DNA of 64,000 bases from Merluccius polli. Its lineage: Eukaryota > Chordata > Actinopteri > Gadiformes > Merlucciidae. Positions 36,348 to 47,404 of the stretch are shown piece by piece. Positions within the stretch are counted from its first letter, which is position 1; every line of letters starts with the position of its first letter. The stretch lies in contig JAOPHQ010000584.1 in NCBI GenBank assembly GCA_030340625.1, forward strand, positions 124,001 to 188,000, written 5' to 3'. A program made the translations under genes and the position numbers. Under the pieces are notes generated by a model that worked only from the letters and a program-made list of their open reading frames with translations, was not told the DNA's origin and did not search any database.

Positions 36348-37292
36348 AGTTTTACAGTGGAGTTCTTTAAGGCATACTCGATGCTCTTAGCTCTTCCCCA
36401 TCCTTGTGAGAATGTTCAATGATTCCTTTACTGAAGGTAGATTACCAGCGACCTTGTATGAGGCATCTATTTCACTGCTTCTGAAGAAAGACAGGGATTC
36501 TACCTCCTGTGGTAAATACAGACCAATCTCGCTTTTAAACATAGATTGTAAGATTATGGTTAAGGTTCTCGCCCTTCGCCTCCAAAGTGTGATGTCATCA
36601 ATAATTTCATTGGACCAGACAGGCTTCACATTAGGGAGACATCCATTCTTCAACACCAGGAGGCTGCTGAACATCATATTCTCACCTGCGTCCAACACTC
36701 CTGAAATCATAATGGCGTTTGACGCAGAGAAAGCCTTCGACCGGGTTGAGTGGGGCTTTCTGTTTTTTATTTTAGAGAAATTTGGCTTTGATTCTAACTT
36801 CATCTCTTGGGTGAAACTTCTGTATGCAACCCCATCCGCTTCTGTAAATACTAACGGCGTCTATTCATCATACTTCCCTCTCAAACGCGGGACCCGGCAG
36901 GGTTGTCCGCTTTCACCCTTGTTGTTCAATATAGCCATCAAGCCACTAGCCATCTGGCTTAGAAACCAGGATGAGTTTGAAGGCATTACTCATTTTGGTC
37001 TAGTCCACAAACTCTCCTTGTATGCTGATGACCTTCTCTTATTTTTTTCAAACCCCACAGCCTCCCTCCCCTCAGTTTTGTCAATTCTCAGGGTCAGGAT
37101 ATAAATCAGGATATAAATTGAACATTCAGAAAAGCGAGCTATTTTTTGTAAACGATTTGGCGAGGTCACTTCCACAATCCATATTTCCTTTTAAAATAGC
37201 TGAAGAGGGATTTAGGTATTTGGGGGTGTTTATAATTAGCTCCTTCAGGGAACTTTTTCAGAAGAACTTTCAGCCATTATTAGATTGTCCAG
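36348..37292 (+). pseudogene. L1 ORF2, reverse transcriptase domain
   Basis: After the hAT, SFTVEFFKAY resumes, then KYRPISLLNIDCKIMVKVLA, DQTGFTLGRH, the motif A block FDAEKAFDRVEW, motif B GTRQGCPLSPLLFN, and the catalytic YADDLL (codons at 37021-37038). This is the full order of L1 reverse transcriptase. A frame change near 37090 coincides with a duplicated CAGGATATAAAT and is followed by KLNIQKSELFFVND and FRYLGV. The frame stops where MITE-like sequence begins at about 37293. The core motifs are intact, but flanking breaks make the gene inactive. Confidence 0.88.
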
Positions 37293-37489
37293 TAGGGGTG
37301 TGCCAAAATATCGATACTAAGATATATCGCGATATTTTGTCTTGCGGTACATTATCGATACACTGGCACCAAATATCGATATTTAAACAATAAAACATAC
37401 AGCTGCTCTAAACAGATTTTCTCACAAAAGCCTGCTACAATTTTGATTTACAGCGTCAATACTTCAAGCCTTGGTGAAGATTGATTTGA

Positions 37490-37610
37490 TCCGTTTCGCG
37501 GATCCGTTCCGAAAGCCGCGATATACGTAGTTACGGTAACTACGTAAATAACCCACACAGCAAATCCGCCGCGGAGTATCGCGGCTTTCGGAACGGATCC
37601 GCGAAACGGA
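37490..37610. repeat. 34-bp perfect inverted repeat with inner palindrome
   Basis: The arms at 37490-37523 and 37577-37610 are exact complements (core TTTCGCGGATCCGTTCCGAA). Directly inside the left arm lies a second palindrome, TACGTAGTTAC-G-GTAACTACGTA (37524-37546). Confidence 0.95.
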
Positions 37611-37678
37611 CCGTATCGGGTCCACTTGCACGCCGCGTTGGATCCGCTACGGAGGTGGATTGCGGACCCGCCGTGGCT

Positions 37679-37733
37679 CATAACCATGTCTTCTATCATG
37701 AATAGCATAAGCTATTCATAAGACATGGTTATG
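37679..37733. repeat. Nested foldback
   Basis: CATAACCATGTCTT and AAGACATGGTTATG form a 14-bp stem that encloses a second stem, ATGAATAGC / GCTATTCAT. Confidence 0.93.
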
Positions 37734-38778
37734 TATGTGCAAATAAAGCACATTAGAGTTACATTTCTGAGTTATTATTAAGAGCACAGGACAGTAGTTA
37801 TGAGTGAGTTAAAAACATAAAATACATATGAAAGTTCATAGCTGCCGCCATTAGGACGTGCCTATGAGCTGCGGCACAACAGTTATGTTGTTTTTAAGTG
37901 TAACAACATGTATGCTTACTTTAGTGCTGACTCGGACTCGACTCGGACTTGACTCGTATGAGTAGGGGACTCGACTCGGATTTTTTTTTATGACTTGGAC
38001 TTGACTCGGACTCGGGCACTGGAGGCTCGAGCCTGGACTCGGACTCGAGGCATAGTGACTCGACTACAACACCGGCTTGCCGTGAGGACAGCTAACGAGG
38101 ACGCTAATGCTAACGCAAGCCAGCCTACAATCAACAAAGCATTGAAAGCAAAGTTGTTGTTGAGATTATAATGCAGTTTTCATAAGACAATTTGATTCTG
38201 CTTGTTAAGCAGCACTTAGGGCCCTATCTTGCACTCAGCGCAATTGACTTTGTACACTGGTGCTTGTACAATTCATATTTTGCACCCGACGCACATTGGA
38301 ATTTTCCCTCAACCGGCGCAAGTCCTTAACTTAGGGAATGAACTTGCGCTCCGGGGGCGGTTCAGCAAAAACAGGAGGCGTGTCCCGGCGCAAACGTTCC
38401 CTGGTGCTATTTTGCAGTTTCAGAAATCAATTGCGCCACAGACCAGGAAAAACCTCGTCTAAAGTCAGTGGCACTTATTCAGATGCTATTTTAAGGGTGC
38501 ATGCTTGGCCATAATGTAGCGTGTGTACAACGTGCATACACTTTGCTTCTCTCATCTACAAGGAAGCAGTTCCCATTTTTGCAAACCATACATACAAGCA
38601 AAAATATTACCACATATGTGAAAAAATAGGCATAAATCTAGCGTACACAGTTACCCAAAATATTCAGGCTCATAGTAATGACGGATCAAATTAACCTGTT
38701 TGACCAATAGTCGCAAGACACATAGGTATACTGTATAAGCAGTTCCCACATTAGCCAAACAGCCCCCCTGAAGCTGAA

Positions 38779-39480
38779 ATGGACCAATTCCTGTCTCTTA
38801 ACTTGCAACAAAAACTGATATCTGTCATTTATAATAAGATTGCACTTTTGAGTCAAGCCCCAATTGTGTCACCCAGAAATGCATGGGAAAAGGATTTGGG
38901 GGTAGATATTACTGAGATCCAATGGAGGGACATTTTAAAATTGATCCATTCTTCATCTATATGTGCCAGGCATGGACTATTGCAGTGGAAGGTGCTTCAT
39001 AGAGCCCACTTCACCAATGCTAAATTGGCTAAGATATATCCTAGTCACAGTGATGCTTGTAACCGCTGGAAACAGTCTCCAGCTGACCATGCACACATGT
39101 TCTGGACGTGCCCTAGACTGACTAACTTTTGATCCAATATATTCCAAACTCTCAAAGAGGCGCTCAACACAAATTTAGAACCGAATCCTCTGACTGCTCT
39201 TTTTGGTCTCCCGCCGACTAAAAATCTGCCCATAACTATATAGCATGTCATGGCCTTTACCACCCTGCTTGCCAGGTGTGCCATTCTCCTTAAATGGAAA
39301 CATGTTCCCCCCCCGATTCATAATAGTTGGATACGTGAAATTTTACAGTGTCTACAGTTAGAGACGTTAAGGTTTTTGCAGAAGGGATCTTTGACAGCGT
39401 TCCATAAAACCTGGGACCCACTGCTGGCTTATATTAGCAATAGTGTCACTGTTATTCCTGATGATGAGGACGCTTCTTAA
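38779..39480 (+). pseudogene. L1 ORF2, C-terminal part
   Basis: Reads MDQFLSLNLQQKLISVIYNK, LQWKVLHRAHFTNAKLAKIY, then CNRWKQSPADHAHMFWTCPR. The last is the Cys-His cluster (C-x3-...-H-x3-4-C) typical of L1 C-termini. It continues beyond two in-frame stops (after LTNF, and after NLPITI) to WIREILQCLQLETLRFLQKG and a natural end after DDEDAS at 39478. The sequence agrees with the L1 clade rather than L2 or jockey. Confidence 0.85.
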
Positions 39481-41136
39481 AGGTTGGAAAGAGAGCCCCC
39501 CCCCCCCTCATTTTATTTATTTTCTATTTATTTATTTTATTTATTTTTTCCCCTTCTATTATTTTACTCTTATTTTGTCTTATTGTACTTAGATTATTTA
39601 CTTATGCTGCTATGTAACAATTTACTTCCTTACTGTGACTGCATCTGACATGGGTTATCGGGATAGTGGGATTCATGTTGGGGTTTTGTTTTTCTAAGGC
39701 AGACGTTCTGACATAGGGTGAAGCTGATGTACTGTACCTTTTTGTACTGTCTGCAGAAAATGAATAAAGACATTTTGAAAAAAAAACAAGAGACCATCAT
39801 CGCTGTAAGGACTTCTTGAACGATTTGGTGTTTCTACAGTAAATATTTTGGAGACACTTGCAAGTTTAAAACAGGGGTCCATTCTTTTTCTCTTTGTATT
39901 GGAGTCAATGAGAAGCAGAGACAGACATGGCCACACTTAGAGGCTGCTAATTCACATTCTGTAAGTCTCTCTGATTTATTGAGCACATTGTGAGAGACAG
40001 AAAAATCCATGTGTGTAGAGTGTAAATTGTGGCCAGGAGCAGCGTGGAAAGAGAAAACATCTGGAATTTTTTTGTGCTCTCTCCCACTCTGACCGATGAT
40101 TTCATGCACTCTGACACAAACATTCCTCGCAATACACACCCATTATAATCTCATAATTTCTCCAAAAATGATCATGGTCATTGATCAGTGATTGATTAAA
40201 AACTATATGACCTATCAAAACGTGGAATAATACACCAAATACACAAGACTTGTGTCTACTGTTTAAAGTTTAAATTGAGTCTCTGGGTGAAAATATGCCA
40301 GGAGCAGCAGACAGCAGTAGGCAGTACGAAAAGTCTTTGTTTTTTGACCTCCTCCCATTCATTCTCTATGGGACATTTTTTGCAAATTCATATTCTTTTA
40401 AGAAAAGTAATAGCACACCGATCCCGATGAAGATGCACGTTTTGATATATAATTTACTAGTAGCAAATCGAAATTGTGTCCTGGAAGAGGAATAATAAGA
40501 AAAAATCCACAGTATAACAATAGTGCTCGGTGCGATTGCCCCGTGGCCCTAATTATAAATCCATCAAGTGCGCAGGGCACATTGAGCGTGGATATACAGT
40601 TGTTATTCTGTTGCCATGGAAATGGAACTGAATTGATGCCAGAAGAAAGGCTACCTTGCTCAGCCAATAGATAATGTGCACAGATAGATATATAGATTGA
40701 TAAGTAGCTGTTTTGTGAGATTCTTTTTTCACACAGAGGCTGTTTTGAGAAGTCCGATTTTCTGAAGAAGTCTGAGAAGTTATTTCTGCTTTTCTACCCC
40801 CTAGAAGTTTAAGGAGTATGATGTGTCCCTCTGTCTCATTGACAGACAGAAACTGCTTTGTGGCATGGCACAACTGACTTTTTGGAGAAAAACTGATTGT
40901 AAAAAATGTGCATTACAGGGTTGAGGTTATACAAGCATTATTACAGAAGTAGAGGCAGACCAAAAATAGGAAAAAATGGCTTAGACTCCAGAGGTAGTAT
41001 GCCTTTACCAGCAGACCGTTCACACTGAAGTATACAGCCAAGTATCCCAGAATGAATTTTGCAACAAAAGGCAGTGATGGCAGAGATTTTTAAGAAGGCT
41101 GAAAGCTGTTGTAATTTGACTGTTTATGTGTCATTA

Positions 41137-41225
41137 GGGACCGAGCCAGTGAAACTGGAAGGTCCCTTTTGAAATTGCTTCGTTTATTATTATTAGGGAC
41201 CGAGCCAGTGAAACTGGAAGGTCCC
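41137..41225. repeat. Duplicated 30-base stem-loop, 59-bp period
   Basis: GGGACCGAGCCAGTGAAACT followed by GGAAGGTCCC occurs at 41137-41166 and again at 41196-41225. Each copy folds as two stacked stems (GGGACC with GGTCCC, CCAGT with ACTGG). They mark the start of the large repeat units that follow. A GGTCCC end with a separate small hairpin lies at 49826-49851. Confidence 0.85.
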
Positions 41226-41375
41226 TATTGAAATTGCTCTGTTTATTATTATTATTTTTCAGCCGATTTCCTGCGTTTTTCATACCCTGAATATATACGA
41301 AAACTCTTTTTTATTTGCCAAACTTGTCGGGGTACCTGCCCGCTCCTAGATTATATGCGTCACTTTCGTGTCGCA

Positions 41376-42084
41376 CCACTAGGTGGCGCTATTTTTGACC
41401 AAATTCCGTAACGCTCATAACTCCTGCATACTTGGTCGCACATTCATAAACCTTATATCCACACATGCTGGAAACATTGCTGCACCTCGTCATATAGGCC
41501 ACGCCCACTTCCGCCTAAAATTATTTTTCGCTACAGCGCGAAAACTCCAACATACTACGTCTAGGGGTTCCAACCTTGCACCTTTCTCTGATTCGCACGA
41601 AACTTCACATGTAGCATCTCCAGACTATCCCATGAACAAAACTAATTGGAAGTATTTCGATATTTCAAAAAATAAGCGCGCTATAAATATTTTAATTTAT
41701 GTACATTTGACGACAAATAAGCAAGTGGACCAATTCTCCACTTTGGTATGTCGTATCGACACCAAACTTTAGCCAGTAGTTCGTTATACCTCCATTAACC
41801 ATCGTACACATTTTCAGACCATCGCCACTAGGTGGCGCTCTTTAAAATTAAGAAGTTTATATCTCCAGAACGGCAAGTGCGATTTAAACGAAACTTGGTA
41901 CGATGATAGCACATGGCTCCCTGAGGCTTTCGTTAAAACGAGAAAAAAATTCAATTTCAGCATAAATCACTGTACAAAGACCGTAATAGTTATGATAATG
42001 AAATTCACAGGACACGTGTAGACTAGTGCCCGGAGCTCAGGTACCAAAAATCATGTTTGTCGTGGTTGTAGCGCCCCCTACAGG
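41376..42084. promoter_or_regulatory. Three CTCF-like motifs in unit 1
   Basis: CCACTAGGTGGCGCT at 41376-41390 and 41825-41839 (plus strand), and TAGCGCCCCCTACAGG at 42069-42084 (minus strand: CCTGTAGGGGGCGCTA). All closely match the vertebrate CTCF core. Binding is not shown by sequence. Confidence 0.5.
41383..41772 (+). other. 129-codon ORF in unit 1, matched in unit 2
   Basis: MALFLTKFRNAHNSCILGRT continues to FSTLVCRIDTKL. The corresponding ORF of unit 2 (43400-43789) has the same length and the same start and end, though many residues differ. No family recognised and no codon evidence of selection, so it is more likely a passenger frame than a gene. Confidence 0.25.
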
Positions 42085-43392
42085 AATTTTAAAAAACAGC
42101 CCCGACACCACGTTTCACGGAAATGTATGAAACTCGGTGGGCACATGCAAGGTTCCCAGACCTACAAAAAAGCCTCTTGGACCCATACCCCAAATCCCAC
42201 CGGAAGTCAGATATTTTCATTTCAATTTTTGACATTTTTCAATTTTCGCCTCCTATTTCAACGAACTCCTCCCAGAGGATTTGTTGCCTGGGCTTCATAT
42301 TTTTTTTATCCATTCAGGAGGTGGAACTTGAGAAAAGTTGTGCTATTTGCGACTCTACGTCAAAGGGCGTGGCCGTGGCGGGCCGTCAAAGTAGGCCATA
42401 TTCAATTCCGTGATCTTTTTTGCCGTTGTATTTGAACAAACTCCTCCCAGGGGAGTTGTCCCTTGGGCTTCAAAATTCTTCAGTTCACTCACAAGATGTT
42501 ACTTGAGAAAAGTTGTGCTATTTGCGACTCTACGTCGAAGGGCGTGGCCGTGGCATGCCGTCAAAGTTGGCCATTTTTAATTCAGTGGTATTTTTTTCCG
42601 ATGTTTGGGAACTAACTCCTCCCAGGGATTTTATTTGTTCTGCTTTAAAATTTGTCAGTACAGTCAGAAGATGGTGCTGAACAAACATTGTGCTCCTTGC
42701 GACTCTACGTCAAAGGGCGTGGCCGTGGCGTTCTGTCAAAGTTGGTTCTGTGGTCTTTTTTTCCAATGTTTGTGACCAAACTCCCCCCAGAGAATTTGTT
42801 TGTTCTGCTTCAAAATCCATCAGTGCAATCAGAACATGGTGCTAAACAAAGCTTGTGATATTTGCGACTCTACGTCAAAGGGCGTGTCCATGGCGTGCCG
42901 TCAAAGTTGGCCATTTTGAATTCAGTGGTCTTTTTTCCCAATGTTTGTGAACAAACTCCCCCCAGGGAATTTGTTTGTTCTGCTTCAAAATCCATCAGTA
43001 CAGTCAGAACATGGTGCCGAAGAAACATTGTGCTCTTTGCGACTCTACGTCACAGGGCGTGTCCGTGGCGTATCGTCAAAGTTGGCCACTTTGAATGGAA
43101 TGTCAAACTGATGCGATTTGTGCCATTCCCTGACCCTAATGTTAGCTACTACGCGTCTCCCTGTGAACGCCCCAGTCTACCGCACACTGCATGGACCGCG
43201 TCGGACGCCAACCTGTCGCGACACTATCCACGACACGCCCCGACGGACTCGTTATTATTATTTTTCAGCCGATTCCCTGCGTTTTTCATACCCTGAATAT
43301 ATAAAAAATGTATTTTTTATTTGCCAAACTTGTGGCGCTACCTGCCCGCTCCTAGATTATATGCGTCACTTTCATGTCGCTAACTAGGAAGA

Positions 43393-44120
43393 CCACTAGG
43401 TGGCGCTCTTTTTGAGCAAAATCCGTAACGCTCATAACTCCCGCATACTTGGTCGCACATTCATAAACCTTATATCCACACATGCAGGAAACATTGCTGC
43501 ACCTCCTCATATAGGCCACGCCCACTTCCGCCTACATTTTTTTTCCGCTACAGCGCGAAAACTCGCAAATACTACGTCCATAGGTTCCAATCATGCGCCT
43601 TTCTTTGATTCGCACGAAACTTCACAGGTAGCATCTCCAGACTGTCCCATGAAAAAAAGTAATTCAAAGTTTTTTAATATTTCAAAAAATAAGCGCGCTA
43701 TAAATATTTTAATTTGTGTACATTTTACGTCAAAAAAGCAAGTGGACCATTTCTCCACTTTCGTATGTTTGTTCCACACCAAACTTTAGTCAATAGTTCC
43801 ATATACCTCCATTAACCATCTAACACATTTTCAGACCATCGCCACTAGGTGGCGCTCTTTAAAATTAAGAAGTTTATATCTCCACATCGGCAAGTGCGAT
43901 TTCAACGAAACTTGGTAGGATGGTAGCACATGGCTCCCTGAGGCTTACGTTAAAAGGAGAAAAAAATTCCGCCACTAGATGGCGCTCTAATGTCAGCATA
44001 AATCACTGTACAAAGTCCGTAATAGTTATGAATATGAAATTCACAGGACATGTGTAGACTAGTGCCCGGAGCTCAGGTACCAAAAATCATGTTTGTCGTG
44101 GTTGTAGCGCCCCCTACAGG
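43393..44120. promoter_or_regulatory. Four CTCF-like motifs in unit 2
   Basis: CCACTAGGTGGCGCT at 43393-43407 and 43842-43856, CCACTAGATGGCGCT at 43972-43986, and TAGCGCCCCCTACAGG at 44105-44120 in the opposite orientation. Confidence 0.5.
43400..43789 (+). other. 129-codon ORF in unit 2
   Basis: The positional match of the ORF in unit 1 (MALFLSKIRNAHNSRILGRT at its start). Same length and stop. No recognisable domain. Confidence 0.25.
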
Positions 44121-45487
44121 AATTTTAAAAAGCAGCCCCGACACCCCGTTTCACGGATATTTATGAAACTCGGTAGGCCCATGTAACCGTCCAAGACCTA
44201 CAAAAAAGCCTCTTGGACCCATACCCCAAAACCCACCGGAAGTCAGATATTTTCATTTCAATTTTTGACATTTTTCAATTTTCGCCTCCTATTTCAACAA
44301 ACTCCTCCCAGAGGATTTGTCGCCTGGGCTTCACATTTTTTTTATACGTTCAGGAGGTGGAACTTGAGAAAAGTTGTGCTATTTGGCACTCTACGTCAAA
44401 GGGCGTGGCCGTGGCGTGTCGTCAAAGTTGGCCATATTCAATTCCGTAGTCTTTTCTGCCGTTGTATTTGAACAAACTCCTCCCAGGGGAGTTGTCGCTT
44501 GGGCTTCAAAATTCTTCAGTACACTCACAAGATGTTACTTGAGAAAAGTTGTGCTACTTGCGACTCTACGTCGAAGGGCGTGGCCGTGGCGTGCCGTCAA
44601 ATTTGGCCATTTTTTATTCCGTGGTATTTTTTCCCATGTTTGGGAACTAACTCCTCCCAGGGATTTTATCTGTTCTGCTTTAAAATTTGTCAGTACAGTC
44701 AGAAGATGGTGCTGAACAAACATTGTGCTCTGTGTGATTCTACGTCGAAGGGCGTGGCCGTGGCATACCGTCAAAGTAGGCCATATTCAATAATGTCGTC
44801 TTTTTTGCCGTTGTATTTTAACAAACTCCTCCCAGGGTAGTTGTCGCTTGGGCTTCAAAATTCTTCTGTACACTCACAAGATGTAACTTGAGACAAGTTG
44901 TGCTATCTGCGACTCTATGTCAAAGGGCGTGGCCGTGGCATCATGTCAAAGTTGGCCATTTTGAATTCAGTCGTCTTTTTTCCCATTGTTTGTGAACTAA
45001 CTCCTCCCTTGCCCTTTCTGCTTCAAAATGTGTCACTATAGTCAGAAGATGGGGTTGAACAAACGTTCTGCTCTTTGTGATTTTACATCAAAGGCCGTGG
45101 TTGTGGCTTGTCGTCAAAGTAGCCATTTTTAATCGACTGTCAACTGTGATGCAGTTTTTTACCATTCCCTAACTCTAATGTTATGTACAACGAGTCTCCC
45201 TGTGCATATTAAATGTTTGCAAATCACAAAATTACACAATAAAACTAAAATTCAACATTAAGAATGTAAAAACAACTCTAATAACTACATCAGTAACTAA
45301 ACAATTCCTATTTAATGTTAGCATGATAGACACCTACAGTTTTTACTATTGTCATTTATGGTCTTACATGTAAATGCCAAAACTATCAGCAGGACACCAC
45401 AGGGAATCGAACCCCATCCCAGTAAACTAGGAGTACCATTACTAGTGTCTTTTGGTTTTTGACATCACATGAAAGGTTAAGCCAATC

Positions 45488-45660
45488 ATAGACCACTATG
45501 TGTTGTAATAATAATTTTACAGTCATAGACCACTATGTGTTGTAATATTGTCTTATGTGTTGTAATAAGATGTTTGGAGTCATAGACCACTATGTGTTGT
45601 AATATTATCTTATGTGTTGTAATAAGATGTTTAAAGTCATAGACCACTATGTGTAGTAAT
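45488..45660. repeat. Direct repeats downstream of the Helentron frame
   Basis: CATAGACCACTATGTGTTGTAATA recurs four times with alternating TTATGTGTTGTAATAAGATG spacers (period about 60 bp with a shorter first unit). Confidence 0.85.
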
Positions 45661-45781
45661 ATTATGTAAAAAATAAAAAATAAAAACATGTATACAAAAA
45701 ATACATGGAAAAAAACACTACAAAAAAAATTTATACAATTCATAAAAACAAAAAAGAAAAAAAAAAATATATAAAAAATAA

Positions 45782-45782
<1 letters not shown>

Positions 45783-45812
<30 letters not shown>
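45783..45812. repeat. AT-rich microsatellite
   Basis: TATA run within an A/T-rich 150-bp stretch. Confidence 0.85.
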
Positions 45813-45880
45813 ACATACAACATTACTAAAACATGCATGTTCAATGTTAACATGATAGACAGAAGATATTCCAGTTATCC

Positions 45881-47404
45881 TTATTCCTGTTCCAAACTCC
45901 TAGATGTAAATGAACATAGAATCCCTTCATGGTCACTGAAATATGTGGGCAACACAACAGACTGTACATCATAATGTGTTGTTTTGACATACACATGATC
46001 AATTAATGTGCCTTTTTCTGTTGTTGCTTGTTTGACAATTTGGATAAAGCCTTTGTCAGTCATTAATTTGCTGATACTTGATGATTTCAATATGTTGTCA
46101 TTGAAATCTCCCATGACAGCAACTGTGGTACTTTGGTCAATTAGCCAATCAACTAAGTTTTCAAGGTTTTCTTTAAACAAAGTTATGGTGTAAGATGGTG
46201 GTCGATAAAGAACTGCAATTAATATATTGTACGTAGTGCAGTTGTAAACCAAACATTCTAAATGTACATGTGGTACCTTGATAATATTGTATGCCAAATT
46301 GTCTGCACTATAAATGCCAAATCCACCATGTTGTTGGTCTTGAATTTCTTTGAATAAAGGGTTGCTGCTATTGTATGACAAACTCCTTGGATGATTGTGA
46401 AAAGCATAACCATCCATTTTTACAGTTTCCAATGAGGACACTGCAGGCAGCCATGTTTCAGTAACAGCAATACAGTTAAGCTGCAGATGCTGTGTACACA
46501 AAGCCAAATCAGTTACATGTTGAGTCAAATTTTGCACATTCATCAAAAACACATTAAAAGATGTTGCAGTAGAATTACAACCTGTATCATTTGTGACCAA
46601 GAAGGGGGGCATAGTTGCAATTGCAGCTTGAATGTTGTCTTTGCAATATATGGCTTTCTCGTGAAAATCCTGAATAACTAAACCAGACAAACTTCTAACT
46701 CGACTTAAAGCTACATATGCTTGACCAGCTGCAAAGATTTTCTTTAGCGAAACTACCGCTTTATCTACTGTAAGTCCTTGGACTTTATGGACTGTACAAG
46801 CCCAGGCAAGCTTGAGCGGAAATTGGCGGCGCAATCCACCATGTTTTGTTACCCTTTCTTCTTCTGCTTCAATGCCCGTGGAACCCATTTCAACTGCGGC
46901 AGCAAATGCAGAGCAACTCCTCCTTTTAGTTCCCACTTGATCTTCATCAAACTTTACATAAATCATTTTCGGGAACTTGTCATCGTTATCTGGATAAACT
47001 ACATGTGTGACTGTGCCGCACACACCGTTCACTAAACCATCATCCACATCCAGATTTTTTAACAGCATTACACGGGCACCTACCCCCAAAACCAGTGTCT
47101 GATCCAGAGACGTATTGTTTGTGTGGGTATGATGTCCTTCCTTCAACACAAGCTTGCCTGATGTTTTACTGTTTACAAAATCGGAACGTGTTCTTTTCAA
47201 AATGAAGCCACAATTGTTCTGTAGTTCTACCCTGTTGACAGACATCTCGGATTTGCTCAAAACACGGTACTCTGAAGCAAAAGTTGCCGTACACATATCG
47301 TTAAAGGTACCATCTCTTGGCCTATTCTTATATCTGTCAACAGAACTAGTCATCCACATATCTTCTGTGGTAAGATCATCTGATGATGCTTTCTGTTTTA
47401 ACAC
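45881..47404 (-). CDS. Helentron helicase C-terminus fused to APE-like endonuclease (5' truncated)
   Basis: A stop-free frame of 507 codons. Residues about 100-250 are the C-terminal part of a PIF1-type helicase as found in Helitron replicases: LGVGARVMLLKNLDVDDGLV, then FPLKLAWACTVHKVQGLTVD and QAYVALSRVRSLSGL (motifs V-VI). Residues about 283-500 are an exonuclease-endonuclease-phosphatase domain with TETWLP (315), GDFND (432), IDHVYV (468) and SDHE (490). A C-terminal endonuclease after the helicase is the mark of the Helentron branch known from vertebrates (Poulter and colleagues described these). The Rep nuclease, the Walker A/B part of the helicase and any genuine start are missing; the frame reads open through the given ATG-like GTG into palindromic sequence. 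The absence of stops argues for a young truncation or maintained use. Confidence 0.85.
   Translation of the reverse strand: MLKQKASSDDLTTEDMWMTSSVDRYKNRPRDGTFNDMCTATFASEYRVLSKSEMSVNRVELQNNCGFILKRTRSDFVNSKTSGKLVLKEGHHTHTNNTSLDQTLVLGVGARVMLLKNLDVDDGLVNGVCGTVTHVVYPDNDDKFPKMIYVKFDEDQVGTKRRSCSAFAAAVEMGSTGIEAEEERVTKHGGLRRQFPLKLAWACTVHKVQGLTVDKAVVSLKKIFAAGQAYVALSRVRSLSGLVIQDFHEKAIYCKDNIQAAIATMPPFLVTNDTGCNSTATSFNVFLMNVQNLTQHVTDLALCTQHLQLNCIAVTETWLPAVSSLETVKMDGYAFHNHPRSLSYNSSNPLFKEIQDQQHGGFGIYSADNLAYNIIKVPHVHLECLVYNCTTYNILIAVLYRPPSYTITLFKENLENLVDWLIDQSTTVAVMGDFNDNILKSSSISKLMTDKGFIQIVKQATTEKGTLIDHVYVKTTHYDVQSVVLPTYFSDHEGILCSFTSRSLEQE

Larger units (their letters stand above)
37293..38778. mobile_element. 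Patch of MITE and foldback sequence inside L1
   Basis: It holds a hAT-like end (CAGTAGGGGTGTGCCAAAAT, 37291 on), two foldbacks (37490-37610 and 37679-37733), an ACTCGG/GACTCG-rich tract (37927-38062) and another MITE start (AGGGCCCTATCTTGCACTCA, 38219). About 250 codons expected between the L1 polymerase and its C-terminal part are missing, so the insertions came with a deletion. Ends of the separate elements could not be paired. Confidence 0.6.
29860..39787 (+). mobile_element. L1-type LINE, broken and invaded
   Basis: Parts in order: ORF1 (29957-30703), an inter-ORF region, ORF2 endonuclease (34371-35120), reverse transcriptase (36406-37290), C-terminal part (38779-39480), and a 3' end with GAATAAAGACATTTTG then an A run at 39779-39787. 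It is interrupted by a Harbinger element (31384-34015), a hAT (35806-36339) and a patch of foldback and MITE sequence (about 37293-38778). The exact 5' end is unclear and no flanking target duplication was found. Lies in the same orientation as the host gene. Confidence 0.85.
41258..43253. repeat. 2-kb repeat unit 1
   Basis: Begins TTCAGCCGATTTCCTGCG and ends with a GC-rich block (CATGGACCGCGTCGGACGCC to CGACGGACTCG). Its second half is five tandem subunits of about 170-180 bp, each with a CGACTCTACGTCAAAGGGCG block. Unit 2 follows head to tail. Probably a non-autonomous Helitron/Helentron-type or satellite-like element; class is inference. Confidence 0.8.
43264..45202. repeat. 2-kb repeat unit 2, cut by the Helentron segment
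   Basis: A direct copy of unit 1 with the same five ~175-bp subunits (marker blocks near 44.39, 44.57, 44.74, 44.92 and 45.09 kb). It follows unit 1 to CTCCCTGTG at 45202, where the sequence turns into the Helentron segment. The missing end of the unit resumes at about 49725. Confidence 0.8.
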
